64,000 nucleotides of DNA, taken from the NCBI RefSeq assembly GCF_027622875.1, contig NZ_JAPZVP010000012.1, positions 62,001 through 126,000 on the forward strand, given 5' to 3'. The notes under the pieces were generated by a model that made no database searches, was not told the origin of the DNA, and was given only the letters and a program-made list of their open reading frames with translations. The translations under genes were made by a program, and so were the position numbers. This document shows, piece by piece, positions 8,875 to 16,779 of the stretch (positions are counted from its first letter, which is position 1; each line of letters begins with the position of its first letter). The DNA is from Glycomyces luteolus (lineage in GTDB: Bacteria > Actinomycetota > Actinomycetes > Mycobacteriales > Micromonosporaceae).

Positions 8875-11800
8875 ATGGACCTCCCATCCCGTGCGAGCCG
8901 CTTTACACTCCGCTTCCTCGCCGCCGCAACGGCATTCGGCTTCGCGGTCGCAGGCGTCAGCCCGGCGCAGGCCGCGGCCGAGGACCACCTCGTGGCGCAA
9001 TACGCGCTCGGCGAGACGAGCGGCACCGTCGCCGTCGACAGCTCCGGCAACGGCCGCGACGCCCAGATCGCCGGAGGCGCGAAGCTCACCGGCGGCGAGG
9101 GCATCCGCCTCGACGGGGCCGACGACCACGTCAAACTGCCCAACAACATCCTCGCCGGGCTCACCTCGATCACGGTGAGCACCGAGGTGCTCGTGCGCCC
9201 GGAGCAGGGCACGCCCTACTTCATCTACGGTCTGGGCAACCCCGCGACCTCGAGCTCGGGAACGGGCTACCTGTTCTCGACAGGCAACGCCTACCGCACC
9301 GCCATCACGACGGGCAACTGGTCGGGCGAGCAGAACACGACCAGCGGCGCGAACCTCGCGCGCGGCGTGTGGAAGACCATCACCTACACGCTCGACGACG
9401 CGACGAACACCGCGACCCTCTACCTCGACGGCGTCCAGGTCGCGAAGAACACCGGCGTCACGGTCACTCCGGCGCAGATCGGCGGCGGCACGACCACGGC
9501 GAACTACATCGGACGCTCGAACTACGCGGCCGACAAGTACCTCGCCGGCAGCGTCCGCGACTTCCGCATCTACGACGTGGCGCTCTCGGCGTCCGAGGTG
9601 GCGGCGCTCCAGCCGTCCGATGCGACGAGGGCGCAGCGCGACCTCGACGCGCTCTCGCTCGGCGACCTCTCGAACGTGACCACCGACCTCGCGCTGCCGA
9701 CGACGGCGCCGAACGGCTCGACGATCACTTGGGCCTCCAGCGACGAGGCCGTCATCTCGTCCACCGGCCGTGTGACGCGACCCGCGAGCGGCACGGCCGA
9801 GGTCACGCTCACCGCGACGGCCGTGAAGGGCTCCGCAACGATGACGCGCGAGTTCACCGCCACGGTGCCCGCGACGGGCGAGGCCGATCTCCAAGCCGAT
9901 CTCGATGCCATCTCGATCCCGAACGCCGACGACATCCGAGGCAACATCACGCTTCCCGAGACCGGCCCCGTGCACGGGAGCCCGATCACGTGGACCGCGT
10001 CGCCTGAGGGAGTGGTGTCGACCGAGGCCGACGGTGCGATCGCGCCCGGCGTCGTCACGCGCGGAGCCGCCGACCAGGACGTCGTCCTGACCGCGACCGC
10101 GGGCGGCCTCACGCGAGCGTTCGCCCTCACGGTGCGGGCCGCCAACCAGCAGGAGGAGTACGAGGGCTACGCCTTCGCATACTTCACGGGCAACTCCGTG
10201 GCGGGCGAGAACATCCACTTCGCCGCGAGCGAGGGGAACAACGCCCTCGACTGGAACGAGTTGAACGGCGGGCTCCCCGTCCTGTCGTCGCAATACGGCG
10301 AGCAGGGCCTGCGCGACCCCTTCATCATCCGCTCGCCCGAGGGCGACAAGTTCTACCTCATCGCGACCGACCTCTCGATCGGCTCCGGCACCTCGTGGGA
10401 CACCTCGCAGCGCCAGGGCAGCCGGTACCTCGAAGTGTGGGAGTCGCACGACCTCGTGAACTGGTCGGCGCAGCGGCACGTCCTCGTCTCGCCCGAGACG
10501 GCCGGCAACACGTGGGCGCCCGAGGCGTACTACGACGAGCAGCTCGGCGCCTACGTCGTGTTCTGGGCGTCGAAGCTGTACGCGACGAGCGATCCGGGGC
10601 ACACCGGCAGCACCTACAACCGCATGCTGTACGCCACGACGCGCGACTTCGTCACGTTCAGCGAGCCGCAGATCTGGCAGGACGGCAAGTCGCGCATCGA
10701 CTCCACGGTCACACTGCACGACGGCGTCTACTACCGCTTCACGAAGGACGAGGGCGCGGGGTCGACCGGGTGCTCTGACATCATCCAGGAGTCCTCGACC
10801 TCCCTGCGAGCCCCGCTTCCCGAGTGGACCATGATCGACTCGTGCATCGGCCGCGACGCCGGCACGAGTGCGGTCGAGGGTCCCTCGATCTTCAAGTCCA
10901 ACCCCGGCGACGTGAACGGCGGCGGCAAGCACTACCTGTTCGTCGACGAGTACGGCGGGCGCGGCTACATCCCGCTCGTGACCGACGACATCGCTACCGG
11001 CGGATGGACCGTCGCCTCGAACTACGACCTCCCGGCGAGCCCGCGCCACGGCACCGTCATCCCCGTGACCGCCGAAGAACTGGCGGGTCTGTACGAGGGC
11101 CGGGCGCCGATCTCGTCGAACGCCGAAGGCGAGGTCGTCCGCTACGACTTCTCGGACGGCACGGGAACGACGCTCGCGGACGTGTCGGGCAACGGACGGG
11201 ACGCCACGATCAACGGGGCGACCTGGGCCGACGGCGCGCTGACCTTCGACGGCGCGAACGACTACGTCGACCTGCCCGACGACCTCATGGCCGGCCTCAC
11301 CGACATCTCGGTCGACGCCGACGTGTGGGTCGACACCGCGCAGTCGGGCAGCTACTTCATCTGGGGACTCGGCAACACCGACGCCGCGGGCGCCGGACGA
11401 GGCTACCTCTTCACGACCGGCAACAGCTCGTACCGCACGAGCATCACGGCGAGCACGTACACGTCGGAGCAGACGGCGAGCTCGGGTACGGCGCTGCCGC
11501 GCGGACGCTGGGCGCACCTCACCTACACGCTCCAGGGGGAGACTGCCCGCCTGTACCTCGACGGCGTGCTCGTCTCGACCAAGACGGGCGTGACGATCGA
11601 TCCCGGCGACATCTCCGGCGGCGAGACCTGGGCGAACTACCTCGGTCGCTCGCTGTACGAGCAGGACGCCCGCTTCAAGGGCAAGTTCCGGTCGTTCGCG
11701 ATCTACGACCGTGCGCTGAGCTCGGCCGAGGTGCTCGACGCGGCGGGCGCGACGGGTGCGGTCACCGACGTGTCGCTCGCCGACGCCGAGGCGCTCGCGA

Positions 11801-13206
11801 CCGCGCCGCTCGTGGACTCCCAGGCGCACACCGTCGTCTTCCCGGTCGTGAAGGGCACCGACGTCTCGGCGCTCGCGCCGGTCTTCACGACGGCCACGGG
11901 TGCTACCACTTCGCCGCCGTCGGGCACGGTCGTGGACCTGTCCGAACCGGTCGCGTACACGGTCACGGCCGGCACTGAGACCACGACGTGGACGTTCTCC
12001 GCCCAGATCGTGAACAGCCCGGTGCTGCCGGGGCTCTACGCCGACCCGAACATCGCGGTGTTCGGCGACACCTACTACATCTACGCGACCACCGACGGAT
12101 ACCCCGGTTGGGGCGGCAAGGACTTCTACGTGTGGTCCTCGAAGAACCTCGTCGACTGGACGCGCTCCGATGAGCCCATCCTGACCCTGGACGGCGCGAA
12201 CGGCGACGTCCCCTGGGCGAGCGGCAACGCGTGGGCGCCGACGATCATCGAGCGGGACGGGAAGTACTACTTCTACTTCAGCGGCCACAACACGGCCCTG
12301 AACCGCAAGACCATCGGCGTCGCGGTCGCCGACAGCCCCGAGGGTCCGTTCACGGCGCAACCGGCGGCGATGATCCTCAACAACGAGGCCGTCACTTCGA
12401 ATCAGGCGATCGACCCCGCGGCGTTCCACGACCCGGTGTCGGGGAAGTACTACCTCGCCTGGGGCAACGGCAGCCCCGTCATCGCGGAGCTGAACGACGA
12501 CATGGTGTCGATCAAGGCCGGCACTTACCAGCGGATCTCGGGACTGACCGGCTTCCGCGAGGGGACCTTCCTCAACTACCGCGACGGCCTGTACCACCTG
12601 ACCTACTCGATCGACGACACCGGTTCGGAGAACTACCGCGTCGGCTACGCGACGGCGACGAGCATCGACGGGCCGTGGACCTACCGCGGCGTGATCCTCC
12701 AGAAGAACACGTCGCTCGGCATCAAGGGCACGGGCCACAGCTCGATCATCAACGTGCCCGGCACGGACGACTGGTACATCGCCTACCACCGGTTCGCGCT
12801 CTCGGGCGGCGACGGGACCCACCGCGAGACGACGATCGACGAACTCGAGATCGGCGAGGACGGCCTGTTCCAGGCCGTCACCCCGACCCTTTCGAGTGTC
12901 GAGCCGCAGACCGTGCCCTCGCCGGGACCGGAGTTCGCGGTGGCGATGGGATCGCGGTGCGTGTCCGGCAAGGTCGTGCTGACCGTGTCGGTCACGAACC
13001 AGAGCGAGGGACCGGTGTCGCTCGTGGTGTCGACGCCTTACGGCGACAAGACGATCGCGTCGCTGGCCGCGGGCCGCACGGCGACGATCGGGTTCACGAC
13101 CCGGACGGCGCAGATCGCGGCGGGCACGGTGAGCGTGGCCGCGACAGCGGCGGACGCCGCCGCCGCAGAGCAGGAAGTCGCCTTCGCGGCCGCGAGCTGC
13201 GGCTGA
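8875..13206 (+). CDS. Secreted bifunctional-looking enzyme with two GH43 catalytic domains and two LamG domains
   Basis: Very large secreted protein of 1443 residues. ATG 8875 is preferred because GAAGGAGAG precedes it and a signal peptide ending near SPAQAAAE follows. Order: LamG 1 (about 40-245), two Ig-like segments (about 250-425), GH43 propeller 1 (about 440-740; catalytic base Asp near 480 in LRDPFII), LamG 2 (about 755-960), a short Ig-like/linker region, GH43 propeller 2 (about 1045-1335; YADPN base Asp near 1056, FREGTF acid Glu near 1228), then the two-cysteine C-terminal module. GH43-1 closely resembles the catalytic domain of the gene at 1707, while GH43-2 is of a different subfamily. 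Two unlike GH43 domains suggest attack on two linkages of the same arabinose-containing polymer. It has its own promoter and operator. Confidence 0.87.
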   Translation: MDLPSRASRFTLRFLAAATAFGFAVAGVSPAQAAAEDHLVAQYALGETSGTVAVDSSGNGRDAQIAGGAKLTGGEGIRLDGADDHVKLPNNILAGLTSITVSTEVLVRPEQGTPYFIYGLGNPATSSSGTGYLFSTGNAYRTAITTGNWSGEQNTTSGANLARGVWKTITYTLDDATNTATLYLDGVQVAKNTGVTVTPAQIGGGTTTANYIGRSNYAADKYLAGSVRDFRIYDVALSASEVAALQPSDATRAQRDLDALSLGDLSNVTTDLALPTTAPNGSTITWASSDEAVISSTGRVTRPASGTAEVTLTATAVKGSATMTREFTATVPATGEADLQADLDAISIPNADDIRGNITLPETGPVHGSPITWTASPEGVVSTEADGAIAPGVVTRGAADQDVVLTATAGGLTRAFALTVRAANQQEEYEGYAFAYFTGNSVAGENIHFAASEGNNALDWNELNGGLPVLSSQYGEQGLRDPFIIRSPEGDKFYLIATDLSIGSGTSWDTSQRQGSRYLEVWESHDLVNWSAQRHVLVSPETAGNTWAPEAYYDEQLGAYVVFWASKLYATSDPGHTGSTYNRMLYATTRDFVTFSEPQIWQDGKSRIDSTVTLHDGVYYRFTKDEGAGSTGCSDIIQESSTSLRAPLPEWTMIDSCIGRDAGTSAVEGPSIFKSNPGDVNGGGKHYLFVDEYGGRGYIPLVTDDIATGGWTVASNYDLPASPRHGTVIPVTAEELAGLYEGRAPISSNAEGEVVRYDFSDGTGTTLADVSGNGRDATINGATWADGALTFDGANDYVDLPDDLMAGLTDISVDADVWVDTAQSGSYFIWGLGNTDAAGAGRGYLFTTGNSSYRTSITASTYTSEQTASSGTALPRGRWAHLTYTLQGETARLYLDGVLVSTKTGVTIDPGDISGGETWANYLGRSLYEQDARFKGKFRSFAIYDRALSSAEVLDAAGATGAVTDVSLADAEALATAPLVDSQAHTVVFPVVKGTDVSALAPVFTTATGATTSPPSGTVVDLSEPVAYTVTAGTETTTWTFSAQIVNSPVLPGLYADPNIAVFGDTYYIYATTDGYPGWGGKDFYVWSSKNLVDWTRSDEPILTLDGANGDVPWASGNAWAPTIIERDGKYYFYFSGHNTALNRKTIGVAVADSPEGPFTAQPAAMILNNEAVTSNQAIDPAAFHDPVSGKYYLAWGNGSPVIAELNDDMVSIKAGTYQRISGLTGFREGTFLNYRDGLYHLTYSIDDTGSENYRVGYATATSIDGPWTYRGVILQKNTSLGIKGTGHSSIINVPGTDDWYIAYHRFALSGGDGTHRETTIDELEIGEDGLFQAVTPTLSSVEPQTVPSPGPEFAVAMGSRCVSGKVVLTVSVTNQSEGPVSLVVSTPYGDKTIASLAAGRTATIGFTTRTAQIAAGTVSVAATAADAAAAEQEVAFAAASCG

Positions 13207-13216
13207 GGCGTAGAAA

Positions 13217-13237
13217 GCGGCGGTCCGGGGCCGCCGT
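13217..13237 (+). terminator. Possible GC-rich hairpin terminator
   Basis: CGGCGG and CCGCCG pair around a seven-base loop about 12 bases after the double-GH43 stop codon. The stem is short but very GC-rich. More GC-rich inverted sequence follows, so the exact terminating structure is uncertain. Confidence 0.35.
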
Positions 13238-13342
13238 CCCCGCCGTCCCGGCACCTGGGCCGGCGGCGGGGCATCCCGGACGACGTGGTGATCCGGAGGG
13301 CGATGGTCGTCCCCGGGATGGATCGAGGAGAGGTCTCCAATC

Positions 13343-13960
13343 ATGAATCGTGGAATGGTGAAGCGGGTGTCGGTGGCCGCGGTCGGCGGCGCGATGCTGG
13401 CGGGTGTCGCGGGTGCGGCGTTCGCGCAGGAGCAGGTCGGGTCCGGTTCGAATGTGGATGTCGATGTGACGATCGAGGACACCGAGACCGGTGTTCTCGC
13501 GATGAGCGTGGCGGGGACGACGACGACGCTGGTGGAGGACGGGTCGACCGGGACTGTGCGTCAGTTCACGGGCGATCTGCCGACGGTGACGGTGACGGAC
13601 ACGCGGACGGCGGACGAGATCCCCGACGGCGCGTTCTGGTGGGTCGAGGGCACGGCGTCGAGCTTCGTGGGCGATGCCGGTCAGCCGGAGATCGGGGCGG
13701 AGAACCTGGGCTGGTCGCCGTCGATCGTGGACGACGGCTCGGGTGCCGTCGCCGTTGGCCCGGACGTCGCTCCGGTGCTGGACGCGGACGAGGCTCCGAA
13801 CAACGTGGGTCTCGAAGGTCGCGAGCTGCTGGCGATGGCGCTCACGAGCGAGGAGGCGATCGGTTCGTGGCAGGCCAACGCGGGCCTGACGCTGCTGGTG
13901 CCGGCGGACGTCGAGCCCGGTTCCTACACCTCGACCATCACGCTCTCGCTGTTCGAATGA
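13343..13960 (+). CDS. Secreted WxL-like surface protein
   Basis: A 205-residue secreted protein with a clear signal peptide (ending GAAFAQE) preceded by GGAGAGG. The mature part is acidic, Thr/Val-rich and beta-predicted, reading as a single beta-sandwich domain. It has paired tryptophans (FWWVEG near residue 95, LGWSP near 124) and ends in a YTSTITLSLFE strand, as WxL-domain proteins end in a final beta strand. Canonical W-x-L motifs are not obvious. The assignment therefore rests partly on the next gene, which looks like DUF916, the peptidoglycan-binding partner domain of WxL systems. A role as a non-covalently wall-associated surface protein is inference. Confidence 0.65.
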   Translation: MNRGMVKRVSVAAVGGAMLAGVAGAAFAQEQVGSGSNVDVDVTIEDTETGVLAMSVAGTTTTLVEDGSTGTVRQFTGDLPTVTVTDTRTADEIPDGAFWWVEGTASSFVGDAGQPEIGAENLGWSPSIVDDGSGAVAVGPDVAPVLDADEAPNNVGLEGRELLAMALTSEEAIGSWQANAGLTLLVPADVEPGSYTSTITLSLFE

Positions 13961-13968
13961 GACCGGTC

Positions 13969-14000
13969 GGGCGGGCGCCGTATTTGCGAGACGCCCGCCC
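13969..14000 (+). terminator. Hairpin between the two WxL-like genes
   Basis: GGGCGGGCG pairs perfectly with CGCCCGCCC around a 14-base loop, nine bases after the stop of the secreted protein and about 70 bases before the next start. It could be a terminator or, because the two genes appear functionally linked, a partial attenuator that makes more of the upstream secreted protein. Confidence 0.55.
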
Positions 14001-14073
14001 ATCGGCGATGCTGGTCGAGGTGCGCCCGCGTGTTCGGGCCCGCCTCGACGTCTGATTCCCGGAAAGGCCGATC

Positions 14074-15129
14074 ATGGTTCCCTCCCTCCGTTCCCGCGCC
14101 TTGCGCGGCCTGTTCGCCGCTGCGGCGGCGTTCCTGCTCGTGTGGGGGCCCGCCGGTCCCGCCGCCGCGCAGACGGACGGCGGGGACCCGGGCACGGTGA
14201 CATGGTCGGTGCGCCCGGCGGACGAGGCCGGCGAGGACGGCCGGTCGTGGGTGGAGCAGGAGCTCGACCCGGGCGAGACCGCGACGGAGCACCTGGCGAT
14301 CCGGAACCTCTCGGATCAGGAGGTGACGTTCCGCATCTCGGCGGCGGACGGCTACTTCCAGGAAAACGGCCGCTTCAGCATGCTGCCCTCCGACCAGGAG
14401 TCCGTGGACGCGGGGCTGTGGATCGAGGTGCAGGACGAGGTCACGGTCGGCGCGGACGAGACCGTGATCGTGCCGTTCACGACCGCGGTGCCGGAGAACG
14501 CGACTCCGGGCGACCACGCCGCGGGGATCGCGGCATCGGTCCTGTCGCAGCAGGTGGGGGAGGACGGCGCGACGGTCGGGGTGGAGTCCCGTGTGGGGTT
14601 CCGCGTGATGACCCGCGTGACCGGCGAGCTCGCGCCCGCCGCGTCGGTCGAGGCGGTGGCGTCCGAGTACGAGCTGTCGTGGAATCCGTTCGCGCCCGGC
14701 TCGGCGCAGGTGACGTTCGAGGTCGTGAACACCGGTAACGCCCGACTCCTGGTGACGGGGGTCGTGGGGGCCGACGGGCAGGAGGTCGCCTTCCCGGGGC
14801 CGGACGAGATCGACCAGGAACTGCTGCCGGGGGACCGGCGGGCGTTCACGGTGACTGTCGAGGACGTGTGGCCGCTGGTGTTCGCGCCCGGTTCCGTCAC
14901 GGTGACGCCGACCGTGGTCGGCGAAGGCGAAGGCGCCGCGGTCGAGCCCGTGACGGCGGACGCCGGATTCTGGGCCCTCCCGTGGCCGCAGCTGTTCGTA
15001 CTCGCCGGGATCGTGCTGCTGGCCGTCTCGAGCCTGCGAGGACGCCGCCGGTCGCGAGCGCGGCTGGAGGGCAGACTCGCGCGGGCCCGCGAGGAAGGGC
15101 GCCGCGAGGCGTTGAAGGAGCACGCCTGA
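14074..15129 (+). CDS. DUF916-like membrane-anchored WxL partner protein
   Basis: A 351-residue exported protein with a signal peptide ending GPAAAQTD, two beta-sandwich regions (about 30-165 and 170-295), one C-terminal membrane helix (about 307-325, PQLFVLAGIVLLAVSSL) and a basic, helical cytoplasmic tail rich in Arg/Glu. The first domain has the DUF916 pattern: an opening TWSVRPAD strand, LDPGETATEHLAIRNLS, then GLWIEV and a PENATPGDHAAGI segment. In Firmicutes this domain binds peptidoglycan and is encoded beside WxL proteins. The preceding secreted gene is the natural partner. GGAAAGG precedes the ATG. Family assignment is good; the ligand is unknown. Confidence 0.75.
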   Translation: MVPSLRSRALRGLFAAAAAFLLVWGPAGPAAAQTDGGDPGTVTWSVRPADEAGEDGRSWVEQELDPGETATEHLAIRNLSDQEVTFRISAADGYFQENGRFSMLPSDQESVDAGLWIEVQDEVTVGADETVIVPFTTAVPENATPGDHAAGIAASVLSQQVGEDGATVGVESRVGFRVMTRVTGELAPAASVEAVASEYELSWNPFAPGSAQVTFEVVNTGNARLLVTGVVGADGQEVAFPGPDEIDQELLPGDRRAFTVTVEDVWPLVFAPGSVTVTPTVVGEGEGAAVEPVTADAGFWALPWPQLFVLAGIVLLAVSSLRGRRRSRARLEGRLARAREEGRREALKEHA

Positions 15130-15293
15130 GCGGGCGGCGGCGAAGTACAGGCTCGTGCCACCGCGAACCACATCAGTGATCCGCGCCTGAAAGACGTTGA
15201 GCCCCTTCAGTTGTCATCGCTGTCGGCTCGAAAATCGGGACCGGTCCCGCACGGGAGCTGCTATACATGGGCCAGCCCCCGAAAGGAGACGCG

Positions 15294-15530
15294 ATGTCGC
15301 ACAAGCCCTTGATAGGTGTTGCGGTCGTCGTGGCGGTCGTGATCGTGTTGTCGGTCGTCGCGGTGATCACCGTGATCATCGAAGACTTCGTCAATCCCCC
15401 GGACGCTGAGCGGCCGCCTTGCATCGCAAGGGGGGCGCGCCGCCCCACCGGGGGCGACGCCCGAGAGGCGAGACCCACCCTACGGCGTCGAGAGGACGGC
15501 CGGCTCAAGACGGTCCTGGACGTCGCCTGA
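15294..15530 (+). CDS. Small single-pass membrane protein, unknown function
   Basis: A 78-residue protein. ATG 15294 follows GAAAGGAG at ideal spacing. Residues about 6-30 (GVAVVVAVVIVLSVVAVITVI) form one membrane helix; the C-terminal half is Arg- and Pro-rich and soluble. The strong ribosome site and the typical small-membrane-protein layout support it being real, although the C-terminal half has no recognisable domain. It converges with the LacI gene on the other strand. No function can be assigned. Confidence 0.55.
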   Translation: MSHKPLIGVAVVVAVVIVLSVVAVITVIIEDFVNPPDAERPPCIARGARRPTGGDAREARPTLRRREDGRLKTVLDVA

Positions 15531-15549
15531 GTACGGCTTCCCAAGGGCC

Positions 15550-16599
15550 TTAGGCGGTTCGGGGTGCCACAGTGGTGGCGCGGATGACGAGTTTGGCGTC
15601 GCAGATGGTCTCTCGGGCGGGGAGGGCCCCGTTCTCCAGGCGTTCCACGGCGTCGCGGACGGCGTGCTCGGCGATGCCCGTGGCGTCCTGCCGGACGGTG
15701 GTGAGGTTGATGTGGGACAGGTGGGAGAGGTGGCTGTCGTCGTAGCCGACGATGGAGACGTCGCCGGGGACGTCGACGCCGCCGCCGCGGAGGGCGTGCA
15801 TGAGGCCGATGGCGCAGCGGTCGTTGGCGGCGAGTACCGCTGTGGGCAGTGCTTCTTCGCTGAGGAGGAGCGCCCCGGCGGCGATGCCGGCGTCCTCGTC
15901 CTGGGCGCCCGGGATCACCCGGATCTCGTCGGCGAGGCGGTGGCGGCGCATGGCCGCGCGGTAGGCGGTGCGGCGGTCGGCCGAGCCGGGGCCCTTGCCG
16001 CCGTCGATGTGCACGATGCGGCGGTGGCCGAGCTCGACGAGGTGGTCGACGGCCTGCCGGATGCCCTTGGCCTCGGCGGTGTGGACGCTGTCGACCTTCG
16101 GCGTGGTGGCCTTGCGGCCGACGACGACCGTGGGGACGGTGCCGCCGAGCTTCTCGGTGTCGTGCGATTCGGGGTCGGAGACGAGCAGCACGAGCGCTTC
16201 GCAGCGGTGGCCGAGGAGCGCTCCCGTGGCCGCGTGCTCGTCGCGTCCGGGGGCCACGGCTGAGAGCAGCACGTCGTATCCGAGCTGCTGGGCGGCCGGG
16301 TAGATGGCCTTGACGAGTTCGGCGTGGAAGGGCTGCTCGAGGTTCATCAGGACGCCGAGGGTGCGGCTGCGGCCGCGGGCGAGCATCTGCGCGGCGCTGT
16401 CGGGCCGGTAGCCGAGCTCGTCGGCGGCCTTGAGGACCCGCTCGCGGGTGGCCGCGCCGGCGCCGGGGCGGTCGCGCAGAACGAGGGAGACGAGCGTGCG
16501 GGACACGCCGGCCCGCGCGGCGACGTCGGCCATGGTGGCTCGCTGCGGGGAACCCTGGTTTCGGCCCGCGTTCGGCTGTGGCTCGAGCGTTTCGTCCAA
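15550..16599 (-). CDS. LacI-family transcriptional regulator, likely inositol operon repressor
   Basis: A 349-residue LacI/GalR regulator. The N-terminal HTH begins MADVAARAGVSRTLVSLVL (about residues 23-41), followed by the hinge and a periplasmic-binding-protein-like sensor domain ending in VRQDATGIAEHAV. TTG 16599 is chosen as start because GAGGGAGGGG lies just upstream. Starting at the internal ATG (16533) would give 327 residues with a poor ribosome site. It is divergent from the inositol operon with about 180 bp between them, containing a promoter and two perfect palindromes, so it most likely represses iol genes and is released by an inositol pathway compound. The effector is not visible in the sequence. 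Confidence 0.88.
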   Translation of the reverse strand: MDETLEPQPNAGRNQGSPQRATMADVAARAGVSRTLVSLVLRDRPGAGAATRERVLKAADELGYRPDSAAQMLARGRSRTLGVLMNLEQPFHAELVKAIYPAAQQLGYDVLLSAVAPGRDEHAATGALLGHRCEALVLLVSDPESHDTEKLGGTVPTVVVGRKATTPKVDSVHTAEAKGIRQAVDHLVELGHRRIVHIDGGKGPGSADRRTAYRAAMRRHRLADEIRVIPGAQDEDAGIAAGALLLSEEALPTAVLAANDRCAIGLMHALRGGGVDVPGDVSIVGYDDSHLSHLSHINLTTVRQDATGIAEHAVRDAVERLENGALPARETICDAKLVIRATTVAPRTA

Positions 16600-16671
16600 C
16601 GCCCCTCCCTCTTCTGGTCTGATTCGGCAATCGGGCGGTAACCCGAGTTTATTTCCGACGGGCCCGGCGGC

Positions 16672-16701
16672 TTGACGCGCGGGCCCGGATGTGAGTATAT
16701 T
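16672..16701 (+). promoter_or_regulatory. Predicted iol operon promoter
   Basis: TTGACG at 16672-16677 and TATATT at 16696-16701 with an 18-base spacer form one of the best sigma-70-type promoters in the window. It points toward iolC and is followed eight bases later by a 16-bp palindrome. Confidence 0.65.
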
Positions 16702-16708
16702 CCAAATC

Positions 16709-16724
16709 ACTGTCGCGCGACAGT
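16709..16724. promoter_or_regulatory. Operator 1: perfect 16-bp palindrome at the iol transcription start
   Basis: ACTGTCGCGCGACAGT is a perfect palindrome with central CG, seven bases downstream of the -10 element. Its right half is repeated at 16728-16737 (GCGCGACAGT), giving a direct-repeat arrangement. This is the expected repression position for the divergent LacI protein. Confidence 0.7.
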
Positions 16725-16736
16725 AACGCGCGACAG

Positions 16737-16748
16737 TGAAGCGCTTCA
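16737..16748. promoter_or_regulatory. Operator 2: perfect 12-bp palindrome TGAAGCGCTTCA
   Basis: TGAAGCGCTTCA is a perfect palindrome of the classic LacI/CcpA-like type with central GC-rich core and CG centre. It sits in the iolC leader 28 bp from the centre of operator 1. It may be a second repressor site or the site of a different LacI-family regulator. Confidence 0.6.
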
Positions 16749-16779
16749 TGACGCACAGAGCCATGAGAGGGGATTGCCC

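Noticed and set aside
8770-13482. A 1570-codon open frame on the minus strand opposite the double-GH43 gene
   Set aside because: Arg/Ala/Gly/Val-rich translation without domains or signal; the plus strand encodes an unambiguous multidomain enzyme. High GC creates long antisense frames.
13343-13960. Calling the secreted protein a definite WxL protein
   Set aside because: Trp motifs are present but canonical W-x-L pairs are not clear; kept as WxL-like, supported by the neighbour.
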